This document shows positions 42,165 through 54,497 of a DNA stretch of 64,000 nt, in pieces. The stretch spans positions 2,232,001-2,296,000 of the forward strand of contig JAJHTX010000002.1 in NCBI GenBank assembly GCA_032164295.1, in the 5' to 3' direction. The translations under genes were made by a program, and so were the position numbers. The DNA comes from Inonotus obliquus. Taxonomy: Eukaryota; Basidiomycota; Agaricomycetes; Hymenochaetales; Hymenochaetaceae. The notes under the pieces are model-generated. The model was not told the DNA's origin and ran no database searches. It saw only the letters and a list, made by a program, of their open reading frames with translations. How positions within the stretch are numbered: position 1 is the stretch's first letter; each line of letters begins with the position of its first letter.

Positions 42165-45100
42165 TCAAATCCTCTCATACATACATATATACGCCTTTGC
42201 CTGAAGTACTTCTTCTAGAGTCGCAAGACGTACGATAGTGTCGCTGATGTAGCACCACTGTCGTTGCGGCTTCGACCTCTCGCCTCCTCCCGAAGGCGTA
42301 GAAGGACGAGATACAAACTTGGCGTTCGAATTTGATGGGGAGTGCTGGGAATAAGGGATCGCGGTTCGTATGAAAGAAGTCGTACGTGGGACCTCGGGGC
42401 GGCTGGAACTCTGTTTTCCGGTGTTGGTAGGGATTTGTGGTTGAGGAAGTGATGTGGTTGAGGACGAAACTAATGATGCCTCTTTAATCGACGAGGAAAA
42501 TGAGTTGGAAGATGACCGTGAGGGAGGCATAGGTTCAGGAAGAACGGTATAAGCCACATAGTGACCACCAAGCTAATAAACAAACTGCAGTTAGAAGCAT
42601 CCTCGGCGAATGCAGAGAGCGGTTATTGGTCTTACCATGTTCCCCATATGAACGATAACAGCGTATAAGCGGTACATGCACCCCTCTACCTTCTCTACCT
42701 TCTCTTTTTCCCCACGTGGAAGTTTACTCTTCCTCCCCCCAATCCCCTTATTACCATCCCTCCCATCCACACCCTCCTTCTTGGGCAACAGAAATGGTTC
42801 CAAATCCAAATACTCTGGGAAACTCACAGGATCGTCTAGCTTCTTGAAGTTGGAAAAGAAGTGTAAATGATGCATTGTGGTGCTAGTGGGAACGCGTCCG
42901 ACTTGCTGGAAGCGCTTGAGGTGCACGACGAGGACTGGGGGCGGCGTTGCGATGAGGTAGCGCTTGTATGCACGTCGTGAGATGACTTGTTTCGAGCGAG
43001 GAATGATATTGTTCTTGTTTTTCCTCTGGACCTCTCTCCGGTCAGGAACGTTTCCGGCCCCATCATTGCCATTTATTGATTGGTGACGATTAGAGGCCTG
43101 CTCATCCGAATGATTTGCCACCGTCGCAGAAGAATTTGGGATACCATGTGATTCTTGGGGTGCAGACGATGTGACAGACGAGCTATCAGAGCGTACTGAC
43201 GCGGTCAGCGAAGTCTCGCCCTCAGTTTCTTCCCCTTCTTCCTCCTCAGCAGCGCTATTGATCCCCGAGCTCACACTACTCGAGTCACTAGTTAGTATTA
43301 TCCTAGATGAGCGCTCCGCTGGCTGACGGACATGCCGACTTCCCTCCGTGCTCCGTGGAAGTTGTAAAGAATCTCGCGAGGGTGAGGAAATGGATTCATG
43401 AGTGATGGATGATTTAGGTAGGGTTTCCGCGTTTTGCAACGAGCCATCCATCGTAGGCGTTTGTTCAAATTTCGAGGATTCGCCAGCCGTCATTGATATA
43501 GTCGGAACAGGGGAAGTGAGTGCCGGGGAAGACGGCGTGTACGTTACAATCGGTGATGAGTTATTAATTTCCATACCCTGTATATTCGAAGGTGGAGCTG
43601 AGCGAACGGAGATACGCTCACTGAGATCTTGAGAGGAGGACAACAGGTGTACCCTATTGCTAACCTTTGCGCTTGCGCACGAGTCGGGCGCGGATTCACC
43701 TTCGTCGGTGATGTCCCTTTCTTCAGAATCTCCTTCCCCGTCCTCGTCCGTGTCTACCAGATTTTCCTGAGGAATATGTTCGCCGTGTTGGATTTTCCAG
43801 CACTTCCTACAAGCAACCATGTTCTCCCCATCCAATACTTCCACACCTGTGAACAATCTCAGGCAACCCTCCACGCTCTGTACCCCCCCTTGCCCAAATC
43901 CAAGACTCAATCCTAGCTTCGGCCATGCCGATCCTCCTGCACGAATCTCGGGTACATCGGATGAAGATCCTGACGGTATATCCGCCAGTAGCCGTCGCAA
44001 GTACATAGACTCGGAACGCTTGCGTTTAATTCTAGGCTTCGATATGAAAGTTCGAGGAGAATTCGACGAATCATGTACCCGTTGCACAGGCAGAGCAGGA
44101 AGAGGTGAAGACGGACGAGAGAACCGTCCCTCCTGAGGCGGGAGTGACATGGGTGGGATGTCTGGTGTGCGTGGTGGAGACGTGACCGCAGAGAACGCCG
44201 GTGAATTTGCACTTGTGTTAGGTTCTGTCCGAGCCGAAGATGGCCTCCTCACGAATGCAAATTTTTGAAGTGCTATGGTCGCACCCAACAAAGGAGAAAC
44301 ATTTGTCGACGAAGCGGCTAGCATGGGCGATGGCGCCTTGACCTCGACGTAGGAGTCAAGCACCGACTCATCGTCTCCTGTCGTCGTTGCATTGTCCGCC
44401 TGACTATCGCCCATACCTGGGACACCATATATAGTTTCCCTCCCCTTCGAAATGATTCTCCGTTTCTTTCGTCTGTGATCTTTCTTCGTTCCCATGCCCA
44501 TCCCGACACCAGTACTGATCTTCCTGCGCAATTTGATCCATCCATCTTCATCCTTCTCCCGTTTCGCGTCTTCGTCATCTTCTCCGCGTGCTGACCCTCC
44601 TCGTTCATCAGGCACACCCAGCATGTCTGTCCTCTGCTCGCTAGCATCACCATCAGTCTCGAGCGCGCCTTCTTCCTTGATAGTTGCTGCTTTATCTAGC
44701 GATGGAGTCACCTCTCCAGCCTCAAGACTCCTCCTTCTGGGGCCAACGTCGTTCAACACTAGTTCAAACGACCTTTCCGCCTCCTCGCTCCGCCTCAGCG
44801 GGCTCGACGGGACGCTGCTTGATCTCGGACCCTGAGGGATATCCAGATCCCTGGCTATTCCACGACCACGCATGCCAAACTTCTTCGCGAGCGTCTTTAA
44901 CCTGTCACGCTTTTTAACTCTTTCGTAGTCTTCCTGCTTTATAGAGAGCGATAGGTCGTTGAAGTCCTCATACGTCCATGAGATGTTTTTGCATTTCTCG
45001 CAGACCAAGATGGAGGCGAGGCGTCCGCCGAAGACCATGTCGACGAACGAGGTTAGGCGTTCTTCCTCTGGGATATCCGCAGGGTCCGAGGAGGGTGAAT

Positions 45101-45867
45101 ACCTAGATTTGGCTTTGCATCGACGTTTCGGTTTTGTAGGTGGGGGCTGGCGCTTCTTAATGATCTAACGGGTAATTCAGATCTAGTGAAAGTCGTATAA
45201 ATTAATCCAGGAAAGCGTACGTCCAGCTCTTCCATTCGCATAGCGTCAAGTAGATGTCTCAGAAATTCGTGTGCATCCTGTTGCCGGAAGTCGAGATACT
45301 GATCGTACTTGGCGCCTATTCTTTGCAAAAGCTCCCTGCGATAAACTGATTAGCCGCTCATCAGCCCGGGGCAAGTGGAGCCAACAAACACATACCTGGG
45401 ACTCATACTCTGCCTCTGCCGCTCCTCCTGCATCCTCCACGCCTTCTGCATCAGATTCACGAATGTATCACCCAGTGGCATGCCTTGTTCCTTCCCTTGT
45501 TCGAGTTCCCCAGCTAACCCATGTCCGTTGGTCAGCTGCGGACTCCTGCGGGAGGATACAGGTGCGTAAGATTCAGGCAGCGAGAAGCGGACGATGTCGA
45601 CGAGCATGGGCGTCGCGATGAGCTGTCAAGCAGACCAACATATGAAAATTGAACTTGTACCCGCGGTTTCACCTGAGAGGATGACCGATAAGTGGGTGAT
45701 ATACTTACACCTTGAAGAACAGAGTTCATGAAGCAAGTATTTCCATGGTTGACAAGTCCCGGCGGTAAGAAGGCATTGCGCTCGTCTTCTTCCTTTTGCT
45801 TTCTGGCACGGTACACTTCCTGTGGAGTTGGTGACTTGTTGCTATTCTTGCCCATGAGCGCATGCAT
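42165..45867 (-). CDS. Ubiquitin carboxyl-terminal hydrolase (USP family) with long insert
   Basis: Cysteine protease removing ubiquitin. The Cys box is GLVNHGNTCFMNSVLQ (first exon), the QQD box YLDFRQQDAHEFLRHLLDA, and the His box LGGHYVAYTVLPEP after the intron near 42575; VLVVHLKRFQQVG precedes it. The fingers region has CxxC pairs LVCEKCKNISWTYEDFNDLS and MVACRKCWKIQHG. The catalytic domain is split by several hundred Ser/Pro/charged residues encoded in the long exon 45038-42591, which are likely disordered. The C-terminus YISDTIVRLATLEEVLQAKA and YICMYERI resembles USP16/45-type enzymes. Start MHALMGKNSNKSPTPQ at 45867 is the best ATG seen; an upstream exon cannot be excluded. Confidence 0.9.
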
Positions 45868-46223
45868 GGCTGGACAATCGAGTTATTAGACTCAGTGAGT
45901 GAATAGTAGAAAACAAGCAAGAATGAAACGAAGTAAATAGTGATGCAGCGCTGAGTAGAGCTGACCCTGAGGGCTAGCACTCAGCAATATAGCACGTTCT
46001 CGAGAGAGGTGGCTCGAGACAGTATCAGACACACAGAGAATAATTATAAGAATTAAATCCTTGGTATTTTGGTATTTATTACGATCGCCATCACTGTTTA
46101 CTTCTCACGCCTCAATAATAAAATATAATCATGTAGGATTGCTTGTCACCATTGGCATAGACATACAATGCAGGTCAATGCAACATGACATGCATATGTG
46201 CAATAACAACAACGCCAGCTCCT
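45868..46223. promoter_or_regulatory. Region between RPL14 3' end and USP start
   Basis: 356 bases containing the RPL14 3' UTR and the USP promoter, both on the minus strand. No distinct element recognised. Confidence 0.35.
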
Positions 46224-46971
46224 TCATGCACTCGCCTTGGCCTTCGCTAATGCAACATTCGCACCATAACGGCGCTGCTTCCCCTCCACCATAACCTTGA
46301 ATCGCCCAAGGTCATTCAATTGCTGCCGCTTCTTGACTACTCCGTTCTTCTTCGCCCAAGGTGAACATTCCCACTTCTCTAAAATTCTGTCTGCTTCGAG
46401 TCGCTTTCTGACTACGCCTGAACCAGCACCACGGGGAAGTTTGGAAACAAGAAGCGGTGTGAGCGAAAGGTTTCGGTATCTGAAAGACTGGCGTCGCACG
46501 CCCGTTACGGGATTATCAATTATGGCCTATAGGAATGAATTAGAAGGAGAAATATCAGGCGACAACATTGGTGAATATGAGAATCGAAGTTGCATACGCG
46601 GTTGTGGTCAATAATCTCGACAATGACTGCGATTTGCCCCTCTGACTCGCCAGAGTTGAGAAGAACAACACGTCCAACCTCGACGAAGCGCTTGAAGGTC
46701 GATTTTGGTGGCTATAAATTAGAGACTATTCATCAGTTTCTTGTTCAAACGTGCAAGTCATGTACCGCATTGCTATTGCTGTCGGTACCATCCAGCCTGC
46801 GCCATCAATGCTTGTTGGCAAGAAAAGCCCAATGGATGTTATCCAGCCCTTACAACATGAATCCACCTTCATCCACCGTCCCTTCGACTTTCCTGATTCT
46901 TCATATCAAACAACAACAAGAGAAATCCCTACGACAATGAGAAACAGGGCAGGAAAGACACTCACGGCCAT
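46224..46971 (-). CDS. RPL14: 60S ribosomal protein L14 (eL14)
   Basis: Three exons: ATGGCC (46971-46966), 46711-46599 and 46526-46224. The first exon codes only Met-Ala, a common ribosomal-protein gene arrangement, and is followed by a 254-base intron, the longest in a compact gene here. Protein: [56 protein letters not shown], then the basic tail to [21 protein letters not shown]. Length about 140 residues, as expected. I looked for C/D or H/ACA snoRNA boxes in the long intron and found no convincing pair. Confidence 0.95.
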
Positions 46972-48007
46972 GATTTTGGTGCTTGACGGAAGTGACGATA
47001 GCTTCCAAATGATACTACAGAGTAATAAGCGTGATTGTGGCTGTGCCACCGTTGCATCTGTTCGATTCCTTCCAGGTCCACTCAAAAAAGAAAGATAATT
47101 ACGTGGCACAACAGACGGTAGTACTTGTAGTACTAGTATTGGAGGTTGATATGATATATATTATTCTTTACTATTTCAAACAAACAACAGGAGGGAAAAT
47201 TGATCACAAACAGTTTAGGAACAGCAGGACGTTTGAAGATGGGAAGCTAATAGATAGCTGGATCACTAGTACTTTGCCTACCTATAGGCCACTCGAGTAC
47301 AGACGCCAAGAATAAGGCGAGGAAACATTAAAACGATAGATCACTTTAGTAGCAAGACCACAGCCCTGAAAGAAACAAAATCCGAAGACTGGTGCAATCC
47401 CCACCATTCATGTCTTCCTTCCCACTAACTGCACTCCGGTATGCTTCGACCAAGTACGAGTGGGCCGGGTTAAGAGGAGGAAAGAGGAATCCGATAGGGA
47501 TCCAATCGGTCCGACGTGGTGATCGATCGAAACCGTTTCGCATAAGAGTGAGTTGGGATTTGGAATTGTATCGTACATACGTTGATGCCGGAAGATCGAT
47601 CGTTGGTTACGACGTACAACACGGTTGTGACCGAGGTCCGCCCAAGCAATATCACTCCTGTCGGGAGATGTGGTATCGGCAAGAAGGAAGGAATGTAGTG
47701 AAGAGCGAAATGATAGCAGGAATGCGAGTGAGAGAAATGCAAAGGAATGTAGGTGCCGAAGAAAGGAGACACAACAACGCAAAGAACGAACGAAGGGAAG
47801 GATGTCCAAAGAGTGATACCTGCCGAGAAAACACAACAAAGACTCGCTGCTGCATCGTATCTACGATGAAGCTTCCGCCTTGGATAATTAACAAACTCAA
47901 ACTCGCTTCCCGCCTCTCAATCGTCCTACTTGATCGCCTCTCGGGCCTCTTGAGACACGTATGAATCGATACTCCAGCTTCTTTCTTCGTCCCTACTTGA
48001 AGCGCAT
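46972..48007. promoter_or_regulatory. RPL14 promoter and bZIP 3' UTR
   Basis: A 1036-base stretch between the bZIP stop codon and the RPL14 ATG (both minus strand). The upstream half is pyrimidine-rich on the minus strand. A 190-codon plus-strand frame at 47392-47964 looks like chance sequence (see rejected). No other feature. Confidence 0.4.
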
Positions 48008-50724
48008 TTACACATTATCGTCTTTTCGAGAAGAGCAACTCGAACAGCTGCTCATTCTCGCAAACAAGCCTTTCTTCTCGCTCCTACTATCATCCAGCCT
48101 CCTTTCCTGCTTGTCATCGAGCGACATACTCTGCATACCGTCCGCAATTGCATCCGCGGATTTGGATGTGACAGATGTAGGAGTACGATCAACATCCACC
48201 ACGCGAAGCACAGCCGATCCTTCCAAGACACGGAGTACCTTGTCCGTATCCCAGGTACGTGCCGGAGGTGCCGGGCCAGATGAAAATCCCGGAGACGGAG
48301 AAAATGCCTCCCAGAAAGCACCTCCCAGCTTCTGCAATAAAGTCTGGCTCGCGAGCGTTGCTAGCATCGCATTCGTCTGAGCTAGCTCCCTTTCCCTTTG
48401 TTGGTTTGGGCGTCGGTTTTGCTGCAACGCAGCCCGATCCTTTTCGCCCACTCGTGGACTTGCTGGAGGTGTTGGTAAGCCGTGGTGCCCATGTCCGTAA
48501 GGTAGACCTTTGTTCGACAGCAAGGACCCGAGCGGCTTGCCCGTCCCAGTTGCATTTGTCGGGCTACTTGGCGTACGTGAACTAGCAGACGCAAAGTACT
48601 GCGGACGCAAACTGCTCGCCAGGCCCGACAGGGAGCTGTTTGCATTCTCGGAAAGTGAAGGAGACGAGTAGGGGGATGGGTAAACGGCTGCAGCATTGTG
48701 AGAGCCCATTGGACGAGGACATTCACGTTGAGCGTGCTGTACCTGGGCCGCCATGCGGCTCCAAAGTTGCATTCGATACGCATCAAGCGTCCTAAGCGTG
48801 AACGGATTCACGTCGGCGAAGCCAAGCGCATCAAACGCATTTTGCGTTCCGTGCCAATCACTTCCGCCCTTCGCGCCATTATTGTTACCATTTCCATAAA
48901 GCTGAGAAAGCACTTGACTCGGCACCTGCTGTTGCTGTTGCTGTTGCTGCTGCTGTGCGTGAATGTTTAATGCTGGATTAATGTTCTCCTTCTGTCGATC
49001 CTCCGAACCGAAGACTGAGGTGCCCGTCTCCGGAATGATTGCAGTGTGCACAGACGTTATTCCACCCCCGAGGCTACCAAAGCCACCAGCCTGGCCACCC
49101 CAGAAGGGAGATGCGCCGAGACGCGGACTCGTCGGAAGATCTTTGTGTGTATTTGGCTTTATTATGTTACCATTGCTGTTCGGCTTGCTACTGCTGCTCG
49201 CATTCATGATGCTTGATGCTGACGAGCTCGAGCTGGGAAGTGTGGCAAGGCTAGAAAGTGGAGAAAGCGGTGATAAAGGTGCAGGTGGCGGGAGCATCGG
49301 ACTTGCACGGCCTTCAAGAATTGCTTTTTTCAAAGCCTCAACCTCCTGACGCAATGCGCTGTTCTCGGATTTGGTACTCCCAAGCTCTGCCCGAATGGCT
49401 TCGATCAGGCGGTCACGGTCGGCAATATCACCTTCAAGCGTTGAGATGTACTCTGAAACAAGGATGAATCAGTATCCGCTAAGAAATATTCTCCGAGTAA
49501 AGCGACAGAGAAGCTGTTGCATGTAGACTGAGGGTATGAAAGAGAGATAGGTTGAAAATCAAAACGTGGAGTGGTGGAACCTCAGATGTGGATCGATGAA
49601 GGATCACGAGGGTAGGGAAAAGCTGGGGGTAAAGGCTAGCTGATCTATAACATACCTTTCCTGCGAATTCGGAAATTGCGCGCGCTGATTTTGTTGCGCA
49701 ACTGACGTTTCTCTTTACTGCTCATCTTTGCATATTCCTCAGGACTTGGACGCCAATCATCAAGATCTTCGTCCTCGATGTCGTGGTCTTTATCTTTCGA
49801 TCCCCTCTCCTTCCCGGAAAACTTGCTAGAATCTCTTGGCCCCCCTCCACTGTTACCCAAGCCCCTGCCCACGGAGGCAGTTGGGCCATCGACAGAAGAT
49901 AAGGACCCAAAAATGCTCTGTGGACCAGACAAAGCCACTTTCTTTGAGACGCCACCAGATTGAAGCGTGCCACGGCGAGCTTTGCCCTTGCCTCCAACCT
50001 TGACGGGTGTGATGAGAAGGCCATGTGAAGCCTCCCCGTCTTCATCTGCTTCGGCTCCATTTTCCGAGTGCGTGTCTGTTGCAGACGTCGCCGGTGTCAT
50101 GGGTGTACGAACAAGCTGAGGATCAATTGCGGAGAACGTAAAAGAGGCATTGCCGTTGGCGCTAGTAGTAGACGCGGGCGTGACTGCAGACACGCTTGCA
50201 TCAGACGAAGTGGCACCAGTGCTGCCCAACGACGAATCAAGCGACGCAAATAAATCAAACGGCGAGTGTGAGAGGCCCGCAAGAGGGTCAGTACCAGGCT
50301 TGAAATAGTCGCCACCAGCATTGATGCCCAACGTGAACATTGATTCCTCCTCGATCGTCGCAAGAGAACCAAAAGCGGACGAATCATAGTTCATACCCAT
50401 GCTGATATCGAAGGTGGGAATCGCGTCTGCTTGGGGAGGTGTTTGAAGATTTGCAAACGAGTTGGTAGGGGAGTCGGTACGGGCCTCAGACGATGCACGA
50501 GAAGAGAAGGAAGTAGAGTTGGCGGTGCTGTGAGCATGTACAGCGTCCGCTGGTGTAGTAGCAGATGATGCCGAAGCCGAGAGGCCTGCGTCATCATTGC
50601 CGGACAAAAGATCGAGATTTAAAAAGTCTTCAACCTGAAAAGAGGAAGAAGAAGATGTGGAGGGATTGTCGTACATGAGACTAGGATGATGAAGAGGATG
50701 TTCAAGGACGGCGGGGTGAGGCAT
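48008..50724 (-). CDS. bZIP transcription factor
   Basis: Two exons, 50724-49656 and 49452-48008, with a 203-base intron (GTATGT..TTTCAG). Start ATG 50724 (MPHPAVLEHPLHHPSL); the frame runs upstream to a non-ATG codon only. Exon 1 ends in the basic region RQLRNKISARNFRIRRK (about residues 340-356, N-x7-R/K pattern NKISARNFR). Exon 2 opens the leucine zipper EYISTLEGDIADRDRLIEAI and continues SENSALRQEVEALKKAIL. Both flanks are Ser/Ala/Pro-rich, probably activation regions, with a 10-Gln run near 48930-48960 and an IFGSL..KVALSGP basic patch. It binds DNA as a dimer in the nucleus; targets unknown. Confidence 0.9.
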
Positions 50725-51424
50725 GGTTGAGATGGGCAAGATGGTGGTAAGTATGAAGGGAGGAGGCGAGTCTGATTCTGTAAGCGAAGATGAGGGAAGA
50801 TGAAGCTTATGTAATTAGATGGCGACTCCCAAGAAGGAAATGTGACCGAATTCCGAGAGGACACGCACAAAGCGCGTTTCGGCAGAGTCATTCATTTGGC
50901 AATTGGGTACTGCGCTTTCATTCGCCTCTCTCATTCTCACCTATTCCATCTCTTTCTATCGCGTTTCATTCTCTTTCCACGGTGTCGGTGTTGAGTCGAC
51001 ACTGTTAAACGTCTTGTCTCAATTACCTCAATGGAGATGATCGCCACATCGGGTACTAGTAGTGGCGGCTAGACTCAAATTGTAGATTACCTTATTTGGA
51101 ACGCCGATCTCAGCAACTGTAACAGTGCAGTGTAGCCACAGGGGGCTGCAAGTACATGACTATGACTGTAGGCTTGCATCGAAACGAGTATGTATATAAA
51201 GTACGCTATTCAGCAGGTGAACTCAGCTATTTTATGCGCATAATGATGTCCTCTTCGCTCGCAAGTGGTGCTCTTCACCAACCCAAGCATTCCACGACTG
51301 ACTTGCGAAGCGTATTGATATTCATCTGTATCGAAAGACACAATCTCTCTTTTACGAGTCTATCCATCCAGATCTGTAAGCTTTATGTGGAAACACAGTA
51401 CTATTTTTTCTATCGTTCTTGGTG
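50725..51424. promoter_or_regulatory. Upstream region of bZIP gene, to edge of transposon nest
   Basis: 700 bases with TTCATTCGCCTCTCTCATTC-type pyrimidine tracts near 50920-50980. No credible gene. It ends at CTTGGTG (51418-51424), the flank of the 835-base element. Confidence 0.4.
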
Positions 51425-52259
51425 TGGTGACTGGCACGGCCTATCAAATTTTCATGAGTTCCCACGGTCGCTTCCTCCGCTAAGCAAACCCAAATTTGAA
51501 AGGCGGTGTCGATCTTCGTGTCTCAGCTTCATTCAGAACAGTAAACTCCCCCGCGAGTGTATATAGAACCCAGTAACAAGTCCAACAGGTTATAAATATA
51601 GTAAATGATGTATAAACTGGCTGCATTGCACAAAATTACAACAGATAACCTGTTTAGTGATGACTATGCCAAATTGTATGCATTTTCTGAATGAAATCCA
51701 AATATCACGTGATCTTGAAATTGCAAGGCCGGGCTCATTTTCTGAAGTGTTCCTCCCACTGAAACACCCAATACACCCCACCTTGAATGCAATAACTTAC
51801 CTTTAAACCTACATCCAAATGCAATGTCTAAATCTCATCAGAAAAAACTACACAAGTCCTAATTTGTTGTGATTTCAGTGGCATATATGCATCCAGGCTC
51901 CTTGAATACATAAGTTTCTTCCATACTTCTTCCACATACATAATATTTAAGAGATTTTGAACATTTCTGTCAAAAAAATTTTGAAATATTTTCTCTGCTG
52001 CGGAGATATGCACAAAAAAAGCGAATATCTCAACCAATATTTGACAAAAATTTGATTTTTTCTGACAGATTTGTTCTACACATTAAAAGACATTTTTCTG
52101 ATATTTTTTGGGATTTTTCATGAAGTTGTGGAGGGCTGAGTATCCTCCACAATGTCAAAACCAAAAAGTGAGACACTGAAATCGACGCGTCCATTGCTGG
52201 GAAGAGCTAACCGAGACCGTGGGAACTCACAGAAATTTGATAGGCCGTGCCAGTCACCA
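51425..52259 (+). mobile_element. 835-base TIR element E, copy 1
   Basis: Begins TGGTGACTGGCACGGCC and ends GGCCGTGCCAGTCACCA; inverted repeats run about 45 bases, to GAGTTCCCACGGTC / GACCGTGGGAACTC. Copy 2 (58716-59550) is the same length in opposite orientation and appears identical over most of its length, including two small frames (63 and 69 codons at 51590-51781 and 51828-52037, minus strand) whose translations match exactly. No transposase; non-autonomous. Left flank CTTGGTG, right flank TAGGCAC: not a duplication within this copy. Confidence 0.88.
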
Positions 52260-52299
52260 TAGGCACGGCAGGCAAATCAGGATGGAGGTAAGGTCAGAA

Positions 52300-52580
52300 T
52301 TTTAAATGTTTTTTTGGCTGTCATTTTAAATGCCGGTAAGTATATTAGTACGTGATTGATATTTATAGTGTCAGTAGGTTTGATATGCTTACAGATATTT
52401 AAAATAACAGCGCGAAAGCCATTTTAAATTTCTTTCAGGTAGTACAGAATATCTACCCGACTGATATTTAAAATATCAATCTGATTGATTTCCTTATTGA
52501 TATTTAAAATATTGACACGTAGTTTATATCTATAATATCTTATGGGTCGATATGCTTACTGGCATTTACAGCACTTTGCA
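52300..52580. repeat. Second GATATTTAAAATATC array
   Basis: Six or more near-copies of GATATTTAAAATATC / CATTTTAAATG words inside element N, resembling 5005-5285. TACTGATAC/TACTGGCATTTA motifs and ATGCTTACTG occur in both arrays, suggesting the left array is a decayed relative of element N. Confidence 0.6.
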
Positions 52581-52631
52581 TTAGTAATGACACTCTCCAG
52601 GATTTTGGGGAGAGAAGTAATGCATCATATC

Positions 52632-54197
52632 TGTTAGAAAACGCTCGCCCTAAAGGGACTATACAGTAACCACAGTAGGACGGTCCGCAGTGTTACGGGT
52701 TCGGCGATGCTTTTCTAAGAGTTTCCGGAGCCTACTCGGTTTTCACAAGCAGGGCAGATTCCCAAGTATACTAAGCGTTGCCTCAGACACTCTCGTTTAC
52801 TAATCAAGTCGGGCCTCAACCTCGTTGACAGACTAGTAGGACAGGGTCAACTGCCGTTCATAAGCTTCCCTAGTCGGTGGGCAACTAATCAATCGTTCCA
52901 CGCCGTAGGGTAAGAGAGGTTAAGCAGATTAGGTGGTCTTCAGATTAGAAGCTAGATGCCTAAGAGGACTCGATGTACAAGACGATCAAAAGAAAGATGG
53001 GGAGCTACGGTCTAAGTCTACAACTATTTATACCTTTTCCTCATGTTGTGGACGGACCACTTCCTACGCTCCGTAGTTCCTACTCTCGATCTGATTCGTT
53101 ATTCTAGCTTCCAAACTCGTCTGGTATTCCTATTGTTCTGCTGCGGATTGACTCATCGACTGCGCACTGTGCAAGGCGATGACTCGGCGTTGACTCATCT
53201 TGACTTGAACTGAATTGAAACCTATGCTCGGGGTCGGCCTTGTGCTACGCCCTGTGCATAGAGTGAGTCAGTGAGTGAGTCATTGAATGCGTGTTCGTAT
53301 GCCATTGGTTTTGCATGGCTGCGCCGTAGTTAAAGTTCACTCGTCCGCAGTTGCTCGTGCATTTAAGGAATTCCGTCGGGGTTCCGTTGTATAGCATCTG
53401 GGGCTATGAAGGCTGTGATTTGCTTGTCGCCTCGGGACTCTTGTTCGGGGCCATCAAGTGTGATTCGACATCGGATATCATCGTGGGAAAACCAAGGTGG
53501 TTTGACGTAGGTGCCTATGGCGATGAGTAGCCGTACACTTCATCGAGTATCGTTCGAAGGTATTCTCCAGCCTAGGTATAGGTCTCCTTGTAGTCGAATA
53601 GCTTTGCAGTATGCCCATAGTTCCCTGAGTGTGTTTGCAACCCATGCCGCTGTTATCGGTGAGCGGCGGTTCGTAACATAGTCTGCACTGATCTCCACGA
53701 ATGTGCTTGGGCACTCGAGTGCTAATATGTCGTGGATTCCTACTATTGTCCAGTGCGTCTTTGGTTGCATGCCTATTGCCGTATCCATTGCTATTGTTGA
53801 CCTCGTGCGATTTCGAACGACCTCCGGGGGATTGTGGTATTCTCGATAAGCTGTTGCTCGTTCGCTGGACACATGATACGTTAACATGCCCGTTGCCTCC
53901 CGTAGTATTATCTTGTGTAGGTCTTCGATGATCTGTCGCACTCTTCTGCATTTATAGCAAGCCGTTGGAGGCTGCTGTACCTGCTGCATCGTTTGCGAAG
54001 GTTTAGTGTGATCGTCGGGATTAGTGTTGCTAGCCGATACTTCTTGATCGTCGGCTTCGGATTGTATTAGATTCGCGTGTTCTCCGCTTCTCGCTGTCGA
54101 TCCTGATTGTCTCCGGCTAGTGAAATTAACCGGTCCCATCCGAGGTAGTTTCGATCGACGTTCCTAATCGAATCAAAATTTCAGCACAATCCTTTCA
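52632..54197 (-). mobile_element. LTR-like element with ORF, copy 2 (complete)
   Basis: 1566 bases from TGTTAGAAAACGC to CACAATCCTTTCA, flanked by ATATC on both sides (52627-52631 and 54198-54202). TG..CA ends and a 5-base duplication are those of an LTR or LTR element, but I find no internal direct repeat that would split it into two LTRs. It could be a long solo LTR with its own frame, or an unusual short element. Copy 1 ends at 724. The coding strand is minus. Confidence 0.75.
53363..54139 (-). pseudogene. ORF of LTR-like element, copy 2, one premature stop
   Basis: Starts at ATG 54139 (MGPVNFTSRRQSG) and runs 199 codons to TGA at 53540-53542; the same frame then continues 58 codons (SVRLLIAIGTYVKPPWF .. 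IQRNPDGIP) to TAA at 53363. Copy 1 has CGA at the stop position, so a single C-to-T change in a CpG broke it. No domain recognised; see copy 1. Confidence 0.65.
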
Positions 54198-54497
54198 ATA
54201 TCATGTGATATTTTGGACTTTGAAAAGAAAACAACTGTCTGCCTGTGGCGGTTTGAGAGGCTGTTGTCATAGGCTCTGATGACTTGAATTTATAAGGAGA
54301 AAGATTGACATGCCGATCAATGATGACATATGACAGAGGCTCATAAACTCACCCTCCGCTGCATGACTTTCTTCACAAAGTTTAAAGTATCACATGATAT
54401 GATATATTACTTCTCTCCCAAAAATCTTAGGGAGTGCCATTACTAATGCAAACAGCTATAAAATGACAGCAAAAAAACATTTAAAATTCCAACCTTA

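Noticed and set aside
46712..46965. Possible snoRNA in the long first intron of RPL14
   Set aside because: A CTGATGA-like box occurs near the 3' end, but no matching D box at the proper spacing or H/ACA pair was found.
47392..47964. 190-codon plus-strand frame MQSPPFMSSFPLTALRY..
   Set aside because: It is antisense to the bZIP 3' UTR and RPL14 promoter region, with Arg/Cys-rich random composition and no recognisable motif; the opposite strand gives equally long empty frames.
51590..52037. 63- and 69-codon frames identical in both element E copies
   Set aside because: Identity is explained by whole-element identity; too short and without motifs to call a protein.
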